NCBI GenBank assembly: GCA_920105625.2
Contig: CAKKTE020000144.1
Location: forward strand, 261,001-325,000
Direction: 5' to 3'
Origin: Clusia tigrina
Lineage: Eukaryota; Arthropoda; Insecta; Diptera; Clusiidae
DNA length: 64,000 nucleotides
The position numbers and the translations under genes are program-made. This document shows, piece by piece, positions 55,502-64,000 of the stretch; within the stretch, counting starts at the first letter, position 1; every line of letters begins with the position of its first letter. A model generated the notes under the pieces. It was not told the origin of the DNA. It made no database searches and worked only from the letters and a program-made list of their open reading frames with translations.

Positions 55502-57001
55502 TTGAGTGGGGACCCTTATTGCATGGACACAACAAAAAACAAAAACACAAACACAAACACAAACAAAATTTCCGCGCATATCCCCTCAGGGACGCGCAAA
55601 ACCCCGGCAAGGCAAATGCCCACCAGCAACACCCCCGCCCTTGGTTCGAAGACAAGCAGCATAAGCTATGCCCCTTCAACAAGCACCACAGCTTCGGCTA
55701 ATAAGCCACCCAAGAGCTCTTCGCTGTCCCCAGGCTCTTCAGCGGCTGCTAGGGTATTGACTCACAAACCAGCAGCAGTCGCTCCGCCTAAGCCCTCTTC
55801 AGCAAACGCCTCGATATTGCCTCACAAGTCGATGGTAAGTGCTCCCCGTACCGCTCCTCCTTCAGGTGCACCTACCAACGTGAACCCGAGTACAAGGGCG
55901 TACAGGACGCGTAGAGCGGCTTACCGTATTTTGACGAGGCTCAACGCTTCAGAACCTTCTCAACTGTCAGAATACGACAAGGGCAAGCTTGAGTGGGCAA
56001 AAGCACACGCTGATGTGCGTGTCCACTCCTCCACTGCACAAGCAGCCGGTAACCCCAAGAGGCAGTGATCAGCCGATCGCCCGGGCCAATCCACCCAAAG
56101 CATCCCTAAGCGCGTAAGGCTGGCTACTCCCAAGCCTAAGCTCTCCAAACCGCTTAGTGAGATTGTGAAAGAGAGCCTCACAAGGGCTGTGGTCGACTCT
56201 GCCAATGCCGATGGGACCATTACTCCTGCCAATTGGAGACAGGTCGAAATGGCACTGTTACCAATATTCGTTGAGGTTATGTCCCTCAACCCTGGTCATT
56301 CACCCAGCTGCCGTGACGCAGGGTGGTATCAAGGACATATTAAGATCGTATCTTGCTCGGACCAACGCTCGGCGGATCTATACAAGGTAGCGATCAATAG
56401 GGTAGGTGAGATATGGCCGGTTGCACAGCTCAACGCTGTACCTTTGGATCAGGTTCCCCAACGCCCTCGCTCCAAAACATGGCTTCCTGCCGAGCCCTCT
56501 GAGCCCGAGGCAACCTTAAAGATCCTCAAGCTCAGCAACACCGATCTTCCCACCGATGGCTGGAAGGTCGCAAAAGTTGGTGACCCCAAAGGCACTTTGG
56601 GTGAGGTCACCATCATTTTGAACGAGCAATCCCTTGTTCCCATCAACTCCCGCGAGGGGGTGATTAATTATGGCTTTGGAGCCATCGCTCTTCGCATCTA
56701 CAAGTGCGATGCTCAAGCTCCCCAACAGCCTCCCCCAGCTGGTGCTGTCCCACAAGCCACTGCCAAAGAGCCTAGCTGCTCGGGCCCGGCTCTCACCCCT
56801 TTGTCGGGTAGTGACAATGAGAGTATGTGCTCCGTTACAACCAGAAGCAGCCGCTTCTCAACTTCCGAACTGGTCGGAGAATTCTTCGACCACATGGACA
56901 CGGATGCGGCTGGTGGATACATCTCTCCAATGTCCGAAGAGGAGGAGTTGAATTCCACAATAATCACTCTTCCAGACAATGCTGAAGGTACTACAGATTA
57001 A
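55502..57001 (+). pseudogene. LOA-type ORF1, one internal stop
   Basis: A single frame of 499 codons from ATG 55502 to TAA 56999-57001, broken only by TGA at 56066-56068. The first 150 residues are low-complexity (Thr, Asn, Ser, Pro), including an ACAAAC-repeat-coded KNTNTNTN tract. Residues 240-400 form a DUF4780-like domain: W-Y-Q-G-H-I-K-I-V-S-C, then VGEIWPVAQLNAV, PRSKTWLPAEP and LPTDGWKVAKV. Such domains replace the usual RRM/zinc-knuckle Gag in these elements and presumably bind RNA. An acidic tail ends it. The ORF overlaps the start of ORF2. Confidence 0.85.
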
Positions 57002-60000
57002 CCTTCAGCATTCGAAAACTGCCTCGGCAGCCCTGCTTCTCCGCCTCTCGGATATAGGGGAGGAGCTCATTCTCGCCAAGAACCTTGGGTCATAAATGAC
57101 CGGGTTTCTGGACTCAATGCATACGGATATCGTATGGTATATATCGAGGATCAAGGTAAACCAAGATCCTGCATTCTGGTAAAAAACAGCGTTAACGCTC
57201 TTTTACTCCCTAGATTCAGTGACAAAGACAATGTTGCCATTGTCATTGAAATGGGTCCACGGACCTTCTGGATCTCCTCGAACGACATGGCTCATGACTA
57301 TGGCGACTCACCGCCACCAGACATAGTGAAGCAAATGGTTGCTGTAGCCCACCAGAAACAGATTCCGGTAATTATCGGCGCCGATGCCAATGCCCATCAC
57401 GAAATATGGGGCAGCTCCGGCACAAATGATCGAGGTGAGTGTCTTTTCGACTTTATCATTTCAAATAACTTAGGCATTGCTAACCGGGGAAATGAGCCGA
57501 CCTTCCTTACATCCGTCAGGAAGGAAGTGCTTGACATCACCCTCATCAGCGATAACTACTCCAACATGATAAGCAATTGGTTCGTCTCACAGGAATGCTC
57601 CTTTTCGGACCACTGCTATATCACCTTTGACATTGACTTGAGGGAGACTACAGGCAATACAGAATCTCTTAAACCAGCCAATAGAAAAAACACGAACTGG
57701 GCTCTTTTCCGGCTCAAACTGGGGCCATGCTTAGCAACGACTCCCCCTATTATCCACAACTGTCCCGACATTGATCGGGCGGTCGACGATCTGATCACAG
57801 CTTTTAAAAAAGCCACTCATATTTCTTGCATTACTCCCGAACCACGGGGCAAACCTAAACCTCCGTGGTGGAACTCGGAAATTGCAAGTCTTCGCAAAAC
57901 TTGTAGAATGCTTTTCAACAAAGCTAAAGTTACAGCTGATTGGGCCCCTTTCAAAAATAAACAAAAAGTGTTGAAATACGCCATTAGGCGAGGGAAACGA
58001 GCGTCATGGAGGGAGTTTTGCGAAAGCATTGAATCGACGTCCGAAGCTAGCCGTCTTCGTAAAATTCTCCACTTCTCTAATAAAGCCCTTGACTGTATCC
58101 AAAAACCAGATGGCAGCTGGACTCACTCATGCGCCGAAACCCTTGATATCCGGCTAGACACCCACTTCCCAGGGAGTTTAGCCTCAGCGGATCAAGCACT
58201 CTACCAGGTGGAGCAGGTTTCCCATGATAGCCTCCCCACATTCCAAGTGACAAAAAGTCACCTTGAGTGGTCCATTCAAACCTTTAAGCCATACAAGTCC
58301 CCCGGACCGGACGGCATCATTCCTGCCGATATCCAAAATGGGGAAGAGATTATCCTTCCATGGCTGCTTCAAATATATAATGCAAGCCTCAGATTGCAAT
58401 ACATTCCCTTACGCTGGCGCACGGCTCGGGTCGTCTTCATACCAAAAGTTGGGAAGGCCTCGCACACCAAACCTAAGGATTACAGACCCATAAGTCTAAC
58501 ATCCTTTCTTCTTAAGGTTCTAGAAAGTGCTCTTGACCTACGTATCAGGACATCGATCAACCCTTCTCTTCTTTCTGTATCTCAACACGCTTACTCTAAA
58601 GGCAAATCGGTTGAAACAGCACTTCATTCTCTCATTTCTCAAGTTGACAAATCTTTGGCGTACAAGGAATTCACACTTGCCATATTTCTGGACATCGAGG
58701 GAGCATTCAACAATGTATGCCCCAACGCTGTCATTTCCGCACTCTATAATCTTAACCTGAATTCAGGTCTTATTAAATTTATAGAGCTTCTACTAAAATC
58801 TAGGATCATCACTTCCACGATCGGCAGTGCCCAATCCAGGAGGGTGGTTAACAGGGGCACGCCACAAGGGGGTGTTTTATCACCCCTCCTCTGGAGCCTG
58901 GCAGTTAACACACTACTGGTGAGATTGGAATCTACTTGATGCAAAGTGATAGCCTATGCGGACGACATAGCAATCGCGGCATCCGGCAAATTCCCCCAAA
59001 CACTTTCCGAAAAACTGAACTATTCACTCTCTATTGTGTCGAACTGGTGTCGCGAATTCGAACTTGGGGTTAACCCATCCAAAACCGAGACTATGCTTTT
59101 CACTAGGAAGTACAAAATTCCAAAGTTTACAATGCCTAGTCTAAACGGCACTCCGCTCTCTTTGAGCACACACGTTAAGTACTTAGGCCTGATTCTCGAC
59201 CCAAAGCTTAATTGGAAAGCCAATCTAGCTGAGAGGGCACGTAAGGCAACATGCGCTATATACTGCTGTAAAAGAGCAGTTGGTGCACGATGGGGACTTC
59301 GTCCTCGAGTCGTGCTCTGGCTCTACACGGCCATCGTTGAACCAAACCTGTTATACGGGTCGGTCTTCTGGTGGCAAGCTCTCGAAAAAGGCTGTAATAT
59401 CAAACCCCTTGATAAAATCAGAAGATCCATTGCTCTACTGATCACTGGCGCTCTTCGTAGCACACCTACGAAAGCCCTTTTTGCCATGCTGCACTGGCTC
59501 CCCTCGGGGATCTTGGTTAAGCAACAAGCCAAGCTGACAGCGATTAGACTTAATGCTCTTTCGCACTGGCGCATAACCCTGGCAGGCCATGCTTCAATTC
59601 TGAATCAGGACCCACCTGTCCCCAACTTTATCGATTATATGTCGGTCTATCCCGATTTGAACAGGGAATTCGACCTCACTATTCCAAGTCGAAGCGACTG
59701 GACCTCGGAAAACCGAATCGTCGGTGAAACAGTCGAAATCTACACCGACGGTTCCAAGCATGGAGGTAGAGTCGGCAGTGGTATTTATTCCGACAAGCTG
59801 GATTTAAACATCTCCCTACGTCTCCCAGACCATTGCAGCGTTTTTCAAGCTGAGGTCATAGCCATTTACCACGCAGCCAAATGGATGCTGAGTAGTGATA
59901 TCGGCGCAGGTGACGTATCTATCTTCTCAGACAGCCAGGCCGCCATTAAATCTCTTTTTGGCTCCACGGCCACATCAAGACTAGTTCATGAATGTCGAAC

Positions 60001-60580
60001 ATCTTTAAATGAGCTCGCAAGTTACTCTCGGGTGCACCTAGTCTGGGTTCCCGGACACAGCGAAATCCCGGGAAACTGCGAGGCGGACGAGCTTGCCAAG
60101 GCAGGCACGCTAATGCACGACATTCACCCCTCTGTAAACATCGGCATTCCACTGGCAACAGCCAAGCTCGAAATCAAACGGAAATAACTGGCTGACGCCT
60201 ACAAATCCTGGGCTAACGAGGAATCCTGCCACACGGCTAGACTAACTTGGGCAAGAATGGACAAAAACAGAACCAATCAACTTCTTCGACTTGATCGCGT
60301 ATCACTGTCGACAACTGTGTCGGTTTTGACCGGCCACTGCATAATGGGACAGCACGCAGAAAGACTGGGCCTACCCTCAAATTACTTTTGCCGAGGCTGT
60401 GGCTTCGAGGAGGAGGACGAGACGGTTTTCCACCTCTTATGCCACTGCCCATCCTTGAGCAGAAGAAGAATTCGCACCTTTGGTGCCCCATTTCTTACAA
60501 GCCTGACAGAGCTGTCATCCATTAATATTAGGGACATAGCCAGGTTCATCAAACAATCAGGATGGTTTCCTGAAACATGA
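56997..60580 (+). pseudogene. LOA-type ORF2: endonuclease, RT, RNase H
   Basis: It opens INLQHSKTASAALLLRL in a frame overlapping the ORF1 stop. A one-base frameshift near 57080 leads to QEPWVINDRVSGLN and the long frame. Endonuclease: GADANAHHEIWGS near 57380, VLDITLIS, SFSDHCYI. RT: YKSPGPDGIIPADI, VVFIPKVGKASH, YRPISLTSF, TPQGGVLSPLLW near 58860. TGA at 58937-58939 interrupts just before the YADD box (58955). RNase H: YTDGSKHGGRVGSG near 59740 and VWVPGHSEIPGNCEADELA near 60040. TAA at 60185-60187 interrupts again; the Cys tail (CRGCGFEEEDETVFHLLCHC) is near 60390-60450. Confidence 0.9.
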
Positions 60581-60747
60581 CGGGGGAGTCGTGCCTTTCC
60601 TAGCGCTGACTATCACCATCCCAAGTATGGGAACCTTTTTAGTTAGTGCTTGAACGGCGCCACACCGTGGTATCACAATGGGCCATTATGTGTGCTCAAG
60701 TGTGCTTTTGGCAAACTGGGCGGCCACTCCTACCTACCTACCTACCT

Positions 60748-60757
60748 AAATGAAAAA
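60748..60757. other. Target site duplication, right
   Basis: AAATGAAAAA after the CTAC tail; second copy of 54998-55007. Confidence 0.85.
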
Positions 60758-61073
60758 ATGAAAAAACTTACTTTTAGATGTAGAATTTACTTTAGAATAA
60801 GATTACTTAATACAGAAATTGCTCAAAATGCCAATGCAGGAAGAGAAAATTCAAAAAGGACGTCATTTAAAAATTTTTTTTTTCATTTTTCACTTTCAAA
60901 TAATTTGAGAATAAAAATAATAAATCGTCCCACTGTCATATTTACTCAAATATTTTGCTGGTAATTATTAGCCAATAGGAACACATTTAGCGAGAAGTCA
61001 TTTGTGCCACATGCACAGGACATTTAAATTGTCTACGCGGGAAGTCGTAATCATTGAATCTAAGATTATGCTA

Positions 61074-62470
61074 TATATGTCCACTTGGGTGTGCTAATTA
61101 TAAGTCCCACCTAGGTGTGCTAATTATAAGTCCCAACAAGGTGTGCTAATTATAAGTCCCTTTTGGGTGTGTGTCAATTTAAAGTGAGAAATCTAAAAAA
61201 TTTTTCGATACCAATGTTGGAATTAATTTACACAATGTTGGAATTAATTTACACAATGTTGGAATTAATTTACACAATTAACTTGGAATTAATCTGGACA
61301 ATTTTGTTGGAATTAATGTGGACACTTTTTGTGGAAATTTCTAAATTCTATCGTTGCTATTTCATCTTGGTGTGCTAATTATAAGTCCCAACAAGGTGTG
61401 CTAATTATATGTCCACTTTGGTGTGCTAATTATAAGTCCAACCTAGGTGTGCTAATTATAAGTCCCATTTGGGTGTGTGTCAATTTAATGTGAGAAAACT
61501 AAAAATTTTTTCACTTTGAATGATGGAATTAATTTACACAATTAACTTGGAATTAATCTGGACAATTTTGTTGGAATTAATTTGGACAGTTTTTGTGTAA
61601 ATTTCAAAATTCTATAGTTGCTATTTCATCTGGGTGTGCTAATTATAAGTCCCACCTAGGTGTGCTAATTATAAGTCCCACCTAGGTGTGCTAATTACAT
61701 GTCCCACCTAGGTGTGCTAATTATAAGTCCAACCTAGGTGTGCTAATTATAAGTCCCATTTGGGTGTGTGTCAATTTAAAGTGAGAAATCTACAAATTTT
61801 TTCGATACCAATGTTTTAATTAATTTACACAACTAACTTGGAATTAATCTAGACAATTTTGTTGGAATTAATTTGGACAGTTTTTTCAATTCAAGGACAT
61901 ATCCAGGTGGGGAGTTCGACTGAGGCGGTACATCTCTCAAATAATAACGGAGGTGTGCTAATTATAAATCCATTTGGGTGTGCTATTTATAAGTCCACTT
62001 GGGTGTGCTAATTATAAGTCCCAACAAGGTGTGCTAATTATAAGTCACATATCCAGGTGGGGAGTTTGACTGAGGCGGTACATATCCAATTGGGGAGTTT
62101 TTACTGAGGCGGTACATCTCTCAAATAATAACGGAGGTGTGCTAATTATAAGTCCCACCTAGGTGTGCTAATTATAAGTGGCAACAAGGTGTGCTAATTA
62201 TATGTCCACTTTGGTGTGCTATTTATATGTCCAACCTAGGTGTGCTAATTATAAGTCCCATTTGGGTGTGTGTCAATTTAAAGTGAGAAATCCACAAATT
62301 TTTTCGCTTTGAATGTTTTAATTAATTTACACAACTAACTTGGAATCAATCTAGACAATTTTGTTGGAATTAATTTGGACAGTTTTTGTGGAAATTTCAA
62401 AATTCTAACGTTGCTATTTCTTCTGAGTGTGCTAATTATAAGTCCCAACTAGGTGTGTATGTTACTTAAA
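61074..62470. repeat. Satellite array A, about 26-bp units in a higher-order pattern
   Basis: The core GGTGTGCTAATTATAAGTCC recurs about thirty times, often with a 26-bp period (CCACCTAGG linker). Groups are separated by a longer segment of GTGTGTCAATTTAAAGTGAGAAATCTA followed by several GGAATTAATTTACAC-type units, which itself recurs near 61165, 61470, 61765 and 62260. A third component (GGGGAGTTTGACTGAGGCGG) occurs near 61910, 62060 and 62090. Apparent frames rich in repeated MLELIYT are artefacts. Confidence 0.92.
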
Positions 62471-63180
62471 TATGAGAAATCTATACATTTACTCGACCTG
62501 AATGGCAAAAAGTGGTGGTCCGGTAGTTGGGTGAGACCCGCCAATTATGGAAATAAACTTTAAAATTCATTTAAACAATATTTTTGTAAATTTAAAAATT
62601 TTCCATACAAAAAAACTAAGATAAGATGTTACCGCCAAGAAATCTATATAGTTGGTCGACCTGAATGGCAAAAAGTGGTGGTTTGGTAGTTGAGTGGGGC
62701 CCTCCAAGTAATGATATAAAGTTAAATATCAATTAAAACAATATTTTTGTAAATTGAAAAATTTTTCATACAAAAAAACTAAGATAAGATGTTACCGCCA
62801 AGAAATCTATATAGTTGGTCGACCTGAATGGCAAAAAGTGGTGGTTTGGTAGTTGAGTGGGGCCCTCCAACTAATGATATGAACTTAAATATTAATTAAA
62901 ACAATATTTTGGTAAATTGAAAAATTTTCCATACAAAAAAACTAAGATAAGATGTTACCGCCAAGAAATCTATATAGTTGGTCGACCTGAATGGCAAAAA
63001 GTGGTGGTTTGGTAGTTGAGTGGGGCCCTCCAAGTAATGATGTGAAGTTAAATATCAATTAAAACAATATTTTTGTAAATTGAAAAATTTTTCATACAAA
63101 AAAACTAAGATAAGATGTTACCGCCAAGAAATCTATGTAGTTGGTCGACCTGAATGGCAAAATGTTGAAATCCGATGTTG
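62471..63180. repeat. Satellite array B, 163-bp units
   Basis: Successive AGAAATCTATATAG starts at 62638, 62801, 62964 and 63127 give a 163-bp period. An earlier, more diverged unit begins near 62476. Each unit contains GTCGACCTGAATGGCAAAAA, then TAGTTGAGTGGGGCCC, then an AT-rich half ending AAGATGTTACCGCC. The inner units differ by only a few bases. Confidence 0.95.
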
Positions 63181-64000
63181 AGTGGGGCCCAACAACACCA
63201 AAAACAATAAGCAAAAAATTCTACTTTGAACATCAAAAAGTGGTAGTTTTTAGTTGAGTGAGGCCCAACAACCATACTAAAAAACTAAAAATAAGCGAAA
63301 AATTCTACTTTGAACATCAAAAAAAGTGGTAGTTTTTAGTTGAGTGAGGCCCAACAACCATACTAAAAAACTAAAAATAAGCGAAAAATTCTACTTTGAA
63401 CATGAAAAAAAGGTGGTTGTTTTTAGTTGAGTGAGGCCCAACAACCATACTAAAAACAAGCGAAATTTAATATATGAAGTCGACATTTGAAATGCAAAAT
63501 ATGTGCTTGTTTCTTAGTTGAGTGAGGCCCAAGAACACAATACTATAAAATAAGCGAAATTAATATATGAATGTCGACATTTGAAAATGCAAAAAATGTG
63601 CTTTTTCTTAGTTGAGTGAGGCCCAAGAACACAATACTATAAAATAAGCGAAATTAATATATGAATGTCGACATTTGAAAATGCAAAAAATGTGCTTTTT
63701 CTTAGTTGAGTGAGGCCCAAGAACACAATACTATAAAATAAGCGAAATTAATATATGAATGTCGACATTTGAAAATGCCAAATATGTGCTTGTTTCTTAG
63801 TTGAGTGAGGCCCAACAGCCATACTAAAAAAACTAAAAATAAGCGAAAAATTCTACTTTGAACATGAAAAGGTGGTTGTTTTTAGTTGAGTGAGGCCCAA
63901 GAACACAATACTATAAAATAAGCGAAATTTAATATATGAAGTCGACATTTGAAATGCAAAATATGTGCTTGTTTCTTAGTTGAGGTGAGGCCCAAGAACA
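63181..64000. repeat. Satellite array C, about 85-95-bp units of two types
   Basis: The box TTAGTTGAGTGAGGCCCAA recurs every 75-100 bp to the end of the window. One unit type has CCATACTAAAAAACTAAAAA and GAAAAATTCTACTTTGAAC; the other has CACAATACTATAAAATAAGC and GTCGACATTTGAAAATGC. The array is cut by the window end. Confidence 0.93.

Larger units (their letters stand above)
55008..60747 (+). mobile_element. LOA-clade non-LTR retrotransposon, nearly complete
   Basis: A 5.74-kb element bounded by a 10-bp duplication. It is markedly more GC-rich than its surroundings. It has a 5' UTR, ORF1 and ORF2 with endonuclease, RT, RNase H and a Cys-rich tail, and ends in tandem CTAC units (60730-60746) instead of poly(A), as LOA relatives do. 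Damage is light: one stop in ORF1, one frameshift and two stops in ORF2. It looks like the youngest non-LTR copy in the window. Confidence 0.9.
54723..60964 (+). pseudogene. P-element/THAP9-like transposase C-terminus, split by a LOA element
   Basis: The left part (54723-55007) and right part (60758-60964) join in frame after removal of the insertion, giving about 163 codons. Left: an acidic stretch, GLENLPGFICHKLK (the x-GY-x-A-x-KLK region of THAP-type transposases), then SWVKILSKPSNSIMDTL. Right: FRCRIYFRIRLLNTEI, resembling the conserved R-x-(F/Y)-x-RIR-x-LN motif at the end of P-like transposases. The N-terminal THAP and catalytic parts are not here. A separate THAP domain lies at 99-703, too far away to claim as the same gene. 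Confidence 0.7.

Noticed and set aside
99..61000. The THAP domain at the left end and the P-like C-terminus at 54.7 kb as one giant gene
   Set aside because: More than 54 kb of unrelated insertions and genes on both strands lie between, and no catalytic part was found; a family link is possible but not a single gene.
61163..61378. 71-codon frame with repeated MLELIYT
   Set aside because: Translation of a 21-bp satellite unit, not a gene.
61074..64000. Regular direct repeats that might suggest a CRISPR array
   Set aside because: Spacers are not unique, units are diverged copies of each other, and the context is a fly genome; they are satellites.

Overview
The window looks like repeat-rich, probably pericentric DNA from a higher fly (Diptera, Brachycera; a tephritid fruit fly is my best guess, inferred and not proven). 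The reasons are short GT-AG introns of about 58 bases, errantivirus and mdg1-like LTR elements, Jockey, R1 and LOA-clade non-LTR elements, a mariner, Helitrons, a pickpocket-type DEG/ENaC gene and AT-rich satellites. No bacterial feature, rRNA, tRNA gene or CRISPR array was seen.

Layout. 1-0.7 kb: a small THAP-domain gene with one intron and a one-base frameshift. 0.9-4.35 kb: a decayed Jockey-clade element. 5.9-13.5 kb: an errantivirus (gypsy group, 17.6/297 type) with two apparently identical 341-bp LTRs, a TATA target duplication, an intact gag, a broken pol and an open env. 14.0-17.1 kb: a duplicate of the promoter and first coding exon of a zinc-finger gene, fused to a 5'-truncated Helitron that keeps its 3' CTAG terminus. 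17.3-28.0 kb (minus): an mdg1/412-like LTR element with two diverged LTRs, a long gag with zinc knuckles, frameshifted pol and a 3' accessory reading frame.

28.4-35.7 kb: a zinc-finger gene family. A truncated paralogue lies on the plus strand; a multi-finger gene on the minus strand is split by a Jockey-clade element with a 7-bp target duplication. Three repeats of a three-finger module can be recognised. 35.8-41.7 kb: a Jockey 5' fragment, a Helitron (minus), a short repeat and a non-LTR RNase H fragment. 42.1-48.0 kb (minus): a DEG/ENaC (pickpocket-like) gene whose seven exons join in phase but which lacks its C-terminal exons; an R1-clade relic fills its largest intron.

48.4-49.7 kb: a mariner with both terminal repeats. 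49.8-50.3 kb: an antisense errantivirus env relic. 50.4-52.9 kb: a second Helitron copy, inverted with respect to the one at 36.5-39.3 kb. 53.0-54.0 kb: non-LTR scraps and a second copy of the short repeat. 54.7-61.0 kb: a P-element/THAP9-like transposase C-terminus split by an almost complete LOA-clade element with a 10-bp target duplication. 61.1-64.0 kb: three interrelated satellite arrays.

Nothing here forms an operon or pathway; the unifying theme is nested insertion. The host-type sequences are the THAP gene, the zinc-finger family and the DEG/ENaC gene, and each is damaged. The mixture of many element families in both orientations, with antisense env and a long inverted Helitron pair, is what a piRNA or siRNA source locus would look like, but sequence alone cannot show that. 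Many coding breaks are single-base changes in homopolymers, so some may be assembly errors. Coordinates of splice sites, TSDs and LTR ends were read by eye.
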